A stretch of DNA of 64,000 nt, taken from assembly GCF_023015905.1 (NCBI RefSeq), contig NZ_JALKBD010000001.1, forward strand, positions 186,001 to 250,000, read 5' to 3'. Position 1 is the stretch's first letter, and the number at the start of each line of letters is the position of its first letter. The notes beneath the pieces were generated by a model. The model saw nothing but the letters and a program-made list of their open reading frames with translations. It did not search any database and was not told the origin of the DNA. The position numbers and the translations under genes were made by a program. This document shows, one piece after another, positions 9,118-17,109 of this stretch. The stretch is from Arenibacter sp. F20364. Lineage in GTDB: Bacteria > Bacteroidota > Bacteroidia > Flavobacteriales > Flavobacteriaceae.

Positions 9118-9334
9118 ATTCTAATTTCGGTCATTCTGTCATTAAAAACAGAAAAATAATTTATATTTAATCCTTTGTACACTTCCTTTCCCTATAAAAA
9201 TCAGGAGGTTGTGGATTCTAACATTTCCTTTTAATACTATTTGGGCAATTCTTATGCCAACAAGGAAAATCTTTTTATAAATAAACTGTAACAATCCCTA
9301 AATTACTCCATCTATTAAGCAAACCAATTCCTTT

Positions 9335-9898
9335 TTGAGCCTAGAAAAGAGACATATTGATGAGTTGATACCGTTGTGCCTGAACGGCAACCGGAACGCG
9401 CAACTAGAAATTTACAATCGCTATTACAAGGGAATGTACAATGTTTCCTACAGGATTGTAAAAGACAGTGCCAGTGCCGAGGATGTAATGCAGGAATCGC
9501 TTTTAAGTGCACTGACCAAACTCGACCAGTTTAAGGGAGAAGTTTCCTTTGGGGCCTGGCTAAAGCGAATTGTGGTCAACAATAGTATTCATCAATACAG
9601 AAAACGATTAAAACGTCAGGAAGTGGATCTTAACAATGTAATGTACAAGGTCGAAGACAATGATGGATATGTCCCAGATAATGGTATGATTGAACTGAAG
9701 GCTCAAAAAGTGATTGAAACCATGAAACTGTTAAAAGACAATTACAGAATTTCTTTGACCTTACATTTAATAGAGGGATATGACTACGAAGAAATAGGCG
9801 AAATAATGAATTTGAGTTATGCCAATTGCAGAACAATGATTTCAAGGGCCAAGGAAAGCCTAAGACAAAAATTAAATACGGTACACCATGGTAAATGA
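9335..9898 (+). CDS. ECF-family RNA polymerase sigma factor
   Basis: 187 residues with sigma-70 region 2 at ~27-92 (YNRYYKGMYNVSYRIVKD, then SAEDVMQESLL and FKGEVSFGAWLKRIVVN) and region 4 at ~125-180 (GYDYEEIGEIMNLSYANCRTM, a helix-turn-helix). Region 3 is missing, as in extracytoplasmic-function sigma factors. The start appears to be TTG at 9335 since no ATG lies before region 2; the frame is open back to 9302. Its end overlaps the next gene by 11 bases, so the two are probably translationally coupled. The operon continues with an anti-sigma-like protein and two exported proteins, suggesting an envelope stress circuit. Confidence 0.9.
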   Translation: MSLEKRHIDELIPLCLNGNRNAQLEIYNRYYKGMYNVSYRIVKDSASAEDVMQESLLSALTKLDQFKGEVSFGAWLKRIVVNNSIHQYRKRLKRQEVDLNNVMYKVEDNDGYVPDNGMIELKAQKVIETMKLLKDNYRISLTLHLIEGYDYEEIGEIMNLSYANCRTMISRAKESLRQKLNTVHHGK

Positions 9899-10448
9899 TG
9901 ACATAGAAAAACTGTTCGGGGAATTAAAGGGCTGCTTTGATATAGAGGAGCCGGTAGATGGGCATAGGCAAAGGTTCTTGGAAAAACTGGAAGCATCGTC
10001 GACAGTGGCAAATAAAACCAAAAAGATACGTTGGGGATGGAAACCAATATCCATAGCCGCCGCATTGCTTTTACTGTGCTCAATTGGATTCAATTTCTTT
10101 AGCGGATCCCCAAGCGTGCAGCAGCAGGTTTCGGAAATTTCTCCTGAAATCTCCAACACAGAATTTTACTTTGCCAGTGTAATAGAGGAACAGGTGAAAA
10201 AAATGCAGGGCAAAAGTACGCCCGAGACACAAAAATTGATCGATGATACCATGACCCAACTCAGGACTTTGGACAGCGATTACAAAAAGATGGTGCAAGA
10301 CCTATTGGATGGAGGAAATAGCAAAATGATACTTAGTGCCATGATTACCAATTTTCAGACAAGAATAGATCTATTAAATGAAGTACTGGAACAAATTGAA
10401 GAAATTAAAAATTTTAAAAACTACAAAAATGAAAATATTACGGCTTAA
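9888..10448 (+). CDS. Putative anti-sigma factor, single-pass membrane protein
   Basis: 186 residues: a short cytosolic N-terminus with the segment CFDIEEPVDGHRQRFLEKL (~17-35), one transmembrane helix at ~53-70 (ISIAAALLLLCSIGFNFF) and a periplasmic, helix-rich C-terminal half. The FDIEEP-GH-RF-KL pattern is common in Bacteroidota proteins encoded right after ECF sigma factors, so an anti-sigma role is inferred from context rather than from a recognised anti-sigma domain. It overlaps the sigma gene by 11 bases and the next gene by 20 bases, giving a three-gene coupled start to the operon. Confidence 0.78.
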   Translation: MVNDDIEKLFGELKGCFDIEEPVDGHRQRFLEKLEASSTVANKTKKIRWGWKPISIAAALLLLCSIGFNFFSGSPSVQQQVSEISPEISNTEFYFASVIEEQVKKMQGKSTPETQKLIDDTMTQLRTLDSDYKKMVQDLLDGGNSKMILSAMITNFQTRIDLLNEVLEQIEEIKNFKNYKNENITA

Positions 10449-11520
10449 ATACATACTCGCCTTATTATGGCTTATTCCTGCAATATCCTTTTCAAGCAAT
10501 GAAATGCCCCGAGGGAAGTATACCAAGGAAAAGACCATTAAAAAAGAGTATAGGGTTAATATGGATGCCATATTGAAAATTGATAATAGCTATGGTAATT
10601 TAAATATAAGTTCTTGGAACGAAGATAGGGTAACCATAGAGGTCCACATCAAGACCACGGGCGACAATGAAGACAAAGTACAGCGCAAGCTAGATGGAAT
10701 TATGGTTGATTTTGAGGCCAGCAATAAAATGGTTTCCGCCACCACGGTCTTTAACAAGGAGAAAAATAGCTGGGGATGGAGCTGGGGCAATACCAATAAT
10801 GTAAATATGCAGGTGAACTATACAGTTAGAGTCCCCATAAAGAACAATGTTAATCTTAGCAACGATTACGGTAGTATTATTTTGGACAGAATAGACGGCC
10901 ACGCCAAAATTAATTGCGACTATGGCCGATTGGAAATTGGTGAATTGCACGGCAGAAGCAACCAATTAACCTTTGATTATACTTCCAAATCTACCATCGG
11001 TTATATAAACAGTGGCAAAATCAACGCGGATTATTCTGGTTTTACCATTGAAAAAGCAGGAAATCTGGATATTAATGCCGACTATACCAATGCCACGATA
11101 CAGGCCATAGAAGACCTCTCCTATGTTTGCGATTATGGAAATTTGGAAATAGGGGAAGCCAAAAATATTCAAGGCAATGGAGATTATATAAATGTACGTT
11201 TAGGGACAATACACGGTAACGTGGATATAAAATCGAGCTACGGATCCGTGAAGATTGATAAAATGGCATCCGACGCCAAAAACCTTCAAATAAACAGCGA
11301 TTATACCGGCATAAAAATAGGTTATTCACAAGAATATCACTTCAATTTTGAAATTGACACGGAATATGCAGGAGTAAAGGGCAAAGACGATTTCGAAATA
11401 AATATAAGCAAGGAAAAATCGAACCAAATATACTATAAAGGCTATCATGGAAGTCAGAGCAATGGCAATCTAATGTCTATAACCAGCAAATACGGTGGAA
11501 TATCGTTCACTAAAAAATAA
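10429..11520 (+). CDS. Exported DUF4097-type beta-repeat protein
   Basis: 363 residues from the ATG at 10429, which begins a good signal peptide (MKILRLKYILALLWLIPAISFSS). The rest is rich in short strands with recurring Asp-Tyr-Gly/Thr turns (SNDYGS, NCDYGR, FDYTSK, NADYSG, NADYTN, CDYGNL, SDYTGI), the hallmark of a right-handed beta-helix like that predicted for DUF4097/adhesin proteins. It overlaps the anti-sigma-like gene by 20 bases and is followed by a second, related GIN-domain gene 17 bases downstream. The function is unknown; a periplasmic or outer-surface structural role fits the operon. Confidence 0.82.
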   Translation: MKILRLKYILALLWLIPAISFSSNEMPRGKYTKEKTIKKEYRVNMDAILKIDNSYGNLNISSWNEDRVTIEVHIKTTGDNEDKVQRKLDGIMVDFEASNKMVSATTVFNKEKNSWGWSWGNTNNVNMQVNYTVRVPIKNNVNLSNDYGSIILDRIDGHAKINCDYGRLEIGELHGRSNQLTFDYTSKSTIGYINSGKINADYSGFTIEKAGNLDINADYTNATIQAIEDLSYVCDYGNLEIGEAKNIQGNGDYINVRLGTIHGNVDIKSSYGSVKIDKMASDAKNLQINSDYTGIKIGYSQEYHFNFEIDTEYAGVKGKDDFEINISKEKSNQIYYKGYHGSQSNGNLMSITSKYGGISFTKK

Positions 11521-11537
11521 CTATAAAAAACAGAAAA

Positions 11538-12248
11538 ATGAAACACCTAGCAACCTCTCTTTTTTTACTCCTGTCCCTTAGCTGCATTAGTGCACAGAAA
11601 AACAACCGCGGAAACATGACCACCGTGGTAAGGTCCACACCAAGCTATGATCACATCGCTATATCCGGTTCTTTTGATATTGAATTAGTGGATGGCCAAG
11701 AAGGTGAAATAACCTTGGAAGGGGAAGAAAATATATTGAACCATATTATTACAGAAGTAAAAGGCAATAAATTGAATATCAGGTTCAAGAAAGGCTTTCC
11801 CAATAGAACGTATTGGAAAAAGCAAGTTTCCATAACCATTCCCATAGAGAGTATAAATGGACTGTCATTGTCCGGATCAGGGGATATTGTTGGAAACAAG
11901 AGCATAAAAACAGACTATTTTGAAACCTCTATGTCCGGTTCAGGTGATATAGCTCTAATTTTGGAGGCCAATTCCGTAAAAGCCAGCATGTCCGGATCCG
12001 GCGACATAACCCTAAGCGGTAATACAAATAATTTAGAAGTATTTATTTCCGGTTCCGGGGATATCAAAGCCTACGACCTAATTGCCGATAATGTTGATGC
12101 TACGGTTTCCGGTTCAGCAAATGTGGAGGTAACTGCCAATAAAAGTATCAACGCAAAAGTATCCGGGTCGGGGGATATAGATTATCGCGGGAACCCTGAA
12201 AAAATTAGCTCTAAAGTTTCTGGTAGCGGGGACATCACGGAACATTAA
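11538..12248 (+). CDS. Exported GIN-domain (DUF2807) beta-helix protein
   Basis: 236 residues with a signal peptide ending near Ala19 (SCISAQ). The GIN domain starts with FDIELVDGQEGEITLEGEENI (split here: residues 46-66). From residue 112 the turn SGSGDI recurs seven times (112, 133, 152, 171, 191 as SGSANV, 209, 228), spaced 18-21 residues, one per expected coil of a beta-helix. DUF2807 is called 'putative auto-transporter adhesin, head GIN domain', but no autotransporter barrel is present here and its function in Bacteroidota is not established. It closes the sigma-factor operon. Confidence 0.85.
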   Translation: MKHLATSLFLLLSLSCISAQKNNRGNMTTVVRSTPSYDHIAISGSFDIELVDGQEGEITLEGEENILNHIITEVKGNKLNIRFKKGFPNRTYWKKQVSITIPIESINGLSLSGSGDIVGNKSIKTDYFETSMSGSGDIALILEANSVKASMSGSGDITLSGNTNNLEVFISGSGDIKAYDLIADNVDATVSGSANVEVTANKSINAKVSGSGDIDYRGNPEKISSKVSGSGDITEH

Positions 12249-12363
12249 AGGGAAGCATTATTCTTCTACCGTTTAAATGACCAAAGGCATAGTTCTTTAG
12301 TAGGAACCAACCCAAAATGAAGGGGCGCAAGTGATTTATACACTGTAGTGATCGCAAAACTTA

Positions 12364-13689
12364 CTATTCCCCAACCTTATTTACCCTAGTCAGAAGAAAA
12401 GCCCCTACCATAAAGAACAATCCCAGTAAAATAATGGCATATCGCATACTTCCAAAATATTGGGCAGCGAAACCATATAAAAAGGTCCCTATAACAATTC
12501 CGATCTTTTCCGCCACATCATAAAAACTGAAAAAAGATGCCGTATCTATAGTTTCAGGGATATATTTGGAATAGGTGGATCGGGAAAGTGCCTGAATCCC
12601 CCCCATGACGATTCCGACGCAGCCTGCCGCAATATAAAAATCAATAGGTGTAATCAGAAAATAGGCATAAATACATATCAATACCCACAGCATATTTACC
12701 ACGATTAGTGTCATAATATTACCAAAGGCCTTGGAAGCCCTAGCTGTAAGTATTGCCCCTGCAATAGCCACAAGCTGAATAAGAAGGATACTAATTATCA
12801 ATCCCGTTGTTCTTTCGGAATCCGAAGTCCATTGAATCTCTTCCTCCCCGAAATAAGTGGCAATCAGCATCACCGTCTGCACTGCCATACTATAAATAAA
12901 AAATGCGGCCAAATATCGCTTCAATTTTATTTGTCCCCCCATCTGCAGCCAAACATTTTTTAACTCCTTAAATCCATTAAGAACTATATGCTGCCTTAGC
13001 CCTTCCCTTTTAAACCCCTTGGGAAGAAAATAAAAAGTGTACTGTGAAAAACCTATCCACCAAAGGCCTACGGTTAAAAAAGAATACCTCATAGCCTTAA
13101 TTTCCGCAATCCCGTAGGTGTCTGTTTCAATCCCAAAGAGATTGGGCTTCATGACCATAGCCAAATTCAACAGCAGTAAAATAACACTGCCTATATATCC
13201 CAATGAAAATCCTTTTGCACTAATACGGTCCTGTTGGCGAGGATAAGCAATATCCGGCAAGTAGGAGTTATTAAAGGCAAAACTTACCCAAAACCCCACT
13301 AATCCAAAAAAATAACAAACAAGACTGAAATAAATATTCTCTAGGGAAAACCAATATAACCCTAGGCAGGATAATGCCCCCAGGTAACAAAATAATTTCA
13401 TAAAGAGCTTTTTGTTCCCCAGATAGTCGGCAATACCGGACAAAATTGGGGTTATAACCGCTATAAACAAAAAAGCTGCTGAGGTTACATAGCTTATCAG
13501 GGGTGCCCTAGCAATTTCTCCCCCAAAAACAACCACTTTCTCTATTCCTGCCTCACGAAACAAGGCCCCATAAAAAATAGGAAATATTGCCGAAGAAATT
13601 ACGAGACTATAAACAGAATTCGCCCAATCATAAAATGCCCAAGCGTTTAATAATTTTTTACTGCCCTTAACAGGAAGGATTCTGGTCAT
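12364..13689 (-). CDS. MFS transporter, UMF1/Atg22-like
   Basis: 441 residues with about 12 hydrophobic helices. The N-terminal segment LNAWAFYDWANSVYSLVI, with its AFYDWANS core, is typical of the UMF1 (Atg22-like) branch of the major facilitator superfamily. The substrate is unknown. The ATG at 13689 lies only 4 bases after the T-run of a strong hairpin terminator on the same strand, so the gene either has a promoter inside the upstream gene with the hairpin in its leader, or is expressed by read-through. The start is chosen because an upstream TTG would lie inside the T-run. Confidence 0.88.
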   Translation of the reverse strand: MTRILPVKGSKKLLNAWAFYDWANSVYSLVISSAIFPIFYGALFREAGIEKVVVFGGEIARAPLISYVTSAAFLFIAVITPILSGIADYLGNKKLFMKLFCYLGALSCLGLYWFSLENIYFSLVCYFFGLVGFWVSFAFNNSYLPDIAYPRQQDRISAKGFSLGYIGSVILLLLNLAMVMKPNLFGIETDTYGIAEIKAMRYSFLTVGLWWIGFSQYTFYFLPKGFKREGLRQHIVLNGFKELKNVWLQMGGQIKLKRYLAAFFIYSMAVQTVMLIATYFGEEEIQWTSDSERTTGLIISILLIQLVAIAGAILTARASKAFGNIMTLIVVNMLWVLICIYAYFLITPIDFYIAAGCVGIVMGGIQALSRSTYSKYIPETIDTASFFSFYDVAEKIGIVIGTFLYGFAAQYFGSMRYAIILLGLFFMVGAFLLTRVNKVGE

Positions 13690-13693
13690 AAGC

Positions 13694-13721
13694 AAAAAAA
13701 GCTGCTCCTTTAAGAGCAGCT
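13694..13721 (-). terminator. Rho-independent terminator of the M48 protease gene
   Basis: On the minus strand AGCTGCTC/GAGCAGCT (13700-13707 with 13714-13721) is followed by seven Ts. It begins about 40 bases after the M48 stop and ends 4 bases before the MFS start codon, so it could also act as an attenuator. Confidence 0.9.
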
Positions 13722-13761
13722 TCCCAATTGAAATTAATACTTAATATTTTTTTACCTATCA

Positions 13762-14571
13762 CTATTGAAAAGAGGTAACTCCAAATTTAGCAGCTTCTTG
13801 TCTTGCCAAAGGCGCCCATTCCGTTAGGTTGGCAATACGGGTTTCATTGGAAGGGTGGGTACTTAAAAACTCCGGTGGTGCACCACCTCCACTATTGGCC
13901 TGCATCCTCTTCCAAAGTTCCGCAGCCTCATCTGGGTTATATCCAGCAATGGCCATAATTTGCAAACCTATTCTATCAGCTTCCGTTTCATGACTTCTAC
14001 TAAAAGGAAGCATTACCCCAACTTGGGAACCAATACCATAAGCTTGGTTGAATATATTTCTTTTCTGCTCGTCCTGTATAACCACATTACCGGCCACAGC
14101 ACCCAATTGCTGTAAAGTCCCTGCACTCATTCGTTGCGCCCCATGGTCTGCCAAAGCATGGGCTACCTCATGGCCCATGACCACCGCAACCCCGGTTTCT
14201 CCATTACATATTGGAAGTATCCCGGTATAAAAAACAATTTTACCCCCCGGCATACACCAGGCATTCACGGTTTCATCATTCACCAAATTATATTCCCACT
14301 TGTAATCTTTTAAATAGCCAGGGTACCCGTTGGCAGTTAACCATCGCTCGGCTGCAGCTGCAATGCGTTGACCTGTTTTGGTTATCATTTTTGCATCTTC
14401 CGTTCCAGTTATAACCTTATTCTCTCCTAGAAATTCGTCATATTGGGCAAATGCCGTGGGGAAAATTTGACTATTTGGATAAAAATTCAAAACCTTTTGC
14501 CCGGTAAAAGGATTGGTCTTACAGGCCGCAACCCCTAAAAAGACCATTATAATTAAAACTATTTTTTTCAT
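13762..14571 (-). CDS. M48-family zinc metalloprotease, lipoprotein
   Basis: 269 residues. The N-terminus MKKIVLIIMVFLGVAAC is a lipoprotein signal with Cys17. The zinc site is HEVAH at 134-138, with the third ligand probably Glu195 in SRSHETEAD; the usual family segments NAWCMPGG (103-110) and LSTHPSNETR (236-245) are present. It resembles the LoiP/YcaL-like envelope proteases that take part in outer-membrane protein quality control; this role is inferred. It is followed by its own terminator. Divergent partners: none, as the upstream GH31 gene runs the same way 40 bases away. Confidence 0.93.
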   Translation of the reverse strand: MKKIVLIIMVFLGVAACKTNPFTGQKVLNFYPNSQIFPTAFAQYDEFLGENKVITGTEDAKMITKTGQRIAAAAERWLTANGYPGYLKDYKWEYNLVNDETVNAWCMPGGKIVFYTGILPICNGETGVAVVMGHEVAHALADHGAQRMSAGTLQQLGAVAGNVVIQDEQKRNIFNQAYGIGSQVGVMLPFSRSHETEADRIGLQIMAIAGYNPDEAAELWKRMQANSGGGAPPEFLSTHPSNETRIANLTEWAPLARQEAAKFGVTSFQ

Positions 14572-14611
14572 CTTAACATTAGATATTTATTCGTAGAAAA
14601 TTACAAAAAAT

Positions 14612-17011
14612 TTACGCGCCAATAATGTGCAATAAAGTAAAATCCTTACTGATATGAATATTATTGCTTCCGTTTAATTTAACATCCTTTAAATTCACAA
14701 TCTCATTATCTACCTGTATTTGCTTGATTTTAAAAGGCAATCCATGAAGATTCATCTTTAAAGTTTTATAGGTGGTTACAAAACTGCCGTCCTTAAACTG
14801 TTGAATAAGCAGTTCTTTACCTTTTCCTTTTAAATTAAAGTTTCTGAGGCTATACCTACCTTTTTTGTAATCATAACCATCCTGGCCATCCTCATATACA
14901 GTTGAAGTTTCCACTCCATTTTTAAAGTACACATCCAAAACCAATTCTTTTATTTCCAGTTCACCAACGTATTGCTGAACCGGGTATTTTGGTATCATGG
15001 CCCCTTCCTTAATAAAGATTGGAATTTTGTCCAGACCGGCAACAACCCATTTCTCCATACCGCCAACCACTGCTTCATTTGTCCAATAATTGTACCAAGT
15101 TCCTCTGGGCAAATACATTCTTCTACCTTGGGCATTGGGTTCATGAACCGGGCATACCAAGATTTGCTCCCCAAAAATAAATTCATCGGTCCTAAAATGC
15201 GTCTGATGATCTTCTTGATCAAAATGCACCAAGGGTTTCAACATGGGCACCCCTTCTTTGGAATACCTGTAGAACATAGTGTACAGGTAAGGTAAAAGTT
15301 GATAGCGCAATTCAATAAATTTACGCACAATGTTGGTTACCTCATCATCAAATGACCATGGTTCCTGATCCCCGTGATCTCCACTGGAATGCACCCTACA
15401 AAAAGGGTGAAAAACCCCTAATTGGATCCATCTTGCAAACAGCTCTCCATTGGGCTGTTCCGCAAACCCCCCAATATCCGAGCCTACAAACGAATATCCA
15501 CTCATGCACATACGTTGGGCCTGTACATTCGCTATCCATAAATGTTCCCATGTGGCAACATTATCGCCGGTCCATGTAGAGGAAAACCTTTGGGTCCCTG
15601 CAAATGCAGCCCTGGTAATCACAAAAGGTCTCTTTGGATAAACGTACTTTTTAATTCCCTCATAGGTAGCACGGACCATCTGCATTCCATATACATTATG
15701 CGCTTTTCTATGGGAGCAAGGATGTCCATCATAATCATGACGGGTATCCAAAGGTGCCGTCTTAGTGGGCACCTCCATAACGGCAGGTTCGTTCATATCG
15801 TTCCAAACCGCATGAACGCCTATTTCCGACATCATTTCCTTATAAAGTTCGGCCCACCATTCCCTTACCTTGGGATTGGTAAAATCCGGGAAATTACATT
15901 CCCCTGGCCATACCTTGCCTTTCATAAAAGCGCCATCGGCCCGTTTGCAGAAATAATCATTCTCTATGGCCTCCTGATATACCCAATAATCCTTGTCTAT
16001 CTTTATCCCTGGATCTATCATTACAACCGTCTTGAATCCTTTCTCCTCCAAATCCGAAATCATTTTTTTCGGATTTGGAAAACGTGATTTGTCCCATGTA
16101 AAACATCTGAATCCATCCATATAATCGATATCCAGATAAATAGCATCACATGGAATCCTCATTTTCCTAAAATTCTTGGCTATTGACCTAACGTTACTTT
16201 CAGGATAGTAGCTCCATTTGGATTGATGGTAACCCATAGCCCACATAGGAGGCAACTCCGGTGTGCCTGTTAAATTCGTATATGCTCTGACCACTTGGCT
16301 CATTTGGGGACCGTAAATAAAATAATAATTCATCTCCCCCCCATCTGCCCAAAAGCTGGTTACATTTCGCCGTTCATGCGCAAAATCAAAATTTGTTTTA
16401 AAGGTATTGTCAAAGAAAATACCGTAGGATTTATTGTTGTGCAGGCCGATAAAAAAAGGAATTGCCTTGTACAATGGATCTTGGTCCTTTCCATAGGCAT
16501 ATTGATCCGTTACCCAATTACTTACACGTTTCCCTTTAAGGTTGGAATGCGTAGCCTTATCACCCAAACCATAGAAACTCTCGGCATTTTGGGTAATCTT
16601 GCTCATTTTTACGGAATTGCCCCCAAACTCATAATTCTCTTCCCAATGAAAACCAAGCTCATCCTCACTAATGATATTGCCCTCTAGATCCGAAATCTGG
16701 GTCCTCAGGGTCTTTTTATCTACAAGTACTTTCAGTTTGGCCGAATATACCAAATATTCGGTAGGAGTCTCCTCCACCTTAAGGTGATTAAACCCTACAC
16801 TTACATCTTCACTGATGGCATATGAAAAATCGGGCTCAAAAATATTTTCGGTAGCGTATCTAAATCTGAATATACTATCCCGCAAAATTGTCATCTCCAA
16901 AATGACACCGTTGGCGGTAGTAAAATACAATTTATCCGTGTCCCTATGATAATCAACAATTGTATTGGGATATAAATTGCCTTTGTACTCAAGTTCGGTA
17001 TTAGTGATCAT
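14612..17011 (-). CDS. Glycoside hydrolase family 31 (alpha-glucosidase-like)
   Basis: 799 residues, cytosolic (no signal peptide). GH31 landmarks are clear: IYLDIDYMDG at 291-300, nucleophile Asp405 in WNDMNEP (403-409) and the acid/base Asp483 in WTGDN (480-484). An N-terminal galactose-mutarotase-like domain and a C-terminal beta domain flank the barrel. The likely reaction is removal of terminal alpha-glucose (or alpha-xylose) from oligosaccharides; the substrate is not decided by sequence. It lies 98 bases downstream of glgB on the same strand, which suggests a role in glycogen or maltooligosaccharide use. Confidence 0.93.
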   Translation of the reverse strand: MITNTELEYKGNLYPNTIVDYHRDTDKLYFTTANGVILEMTILRDSIFRFRYATENIFEPDFSYAISEDVSVGFNHLKVEETPTEYLVYSAKLKVLVDKKTLRTQISDLEGNIISEDELGFHWEENYEFGGNSVKMSKITQNAESFYGLGDKATHSNLKGKRVSNWVTDQYAYGKDQDPLYKAIPFFIGLHNNKSYGIFFDNTFKTNFDFAHERRNVTSFWADGGEMNYYFIYGPQMSQVVRAYTNLTGTPELPPMWAMGYHQSKWSYYPESNVRSIAKNFRKMRIPCDAIYLDIDYMDGFRCFTWDKSRFPNPKKMISDLEEKGFKTVVMIDPGIKIDKDYWVYQEAIENDYFCKRADGAFMKGKVWPGECNFPDFTNPKVREWWAELYKEMMSEIGVHAVWNDMNEPAVMEVPTKTAPLDTRHDYDGHPCSHRKAHNVYGMQMVRATYEGIKKYVYPKRPFVITRAAFAGTQRFSSTWTGDNVATWEHLWIANVQAQRMCMSGYSFVGSDIGGFAEQPNGELFARWIQLGVFHPFCRVHSSGDHGDQEPWSFDDEVTNIVRKFIELRYQLLPYLYTMFYRYSKEGVPMLKPLVHFDQEDHQTHFRTDEFIFGEQILVCPVHEPNAQGRRMYLPRGTWYNYWTNEAVVGGMEKWVVAGLDKIPIFIKEGAMIPKYPVQQYVGELEIKELVLDVYFKNGVETSTVYEDGQDGYDYKKGRYSLRNFNLKGKGKELLIQQFKDGSFVTTYKTLKMNLHGLPFKIKQIQVDNEIVNLKDVKLNGSNNIHISKDFTLLHIIGA

Positions 17012-17109
17012 GGGTGGTTATTTTTGCGAATACAAAAAAAGTACATTCATGCGAATTAAAGAAATGATATGCAGTGCAATTATCCTCAATACTGTTATAA
17101 TACTTAAAA

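Noticed and set aside
17019-17027. Plus-strand TATTTTTGC at the GH31 start
   Set aside because: It would drive transcription antisense to glgB and no rightward gene follows; probably chance.
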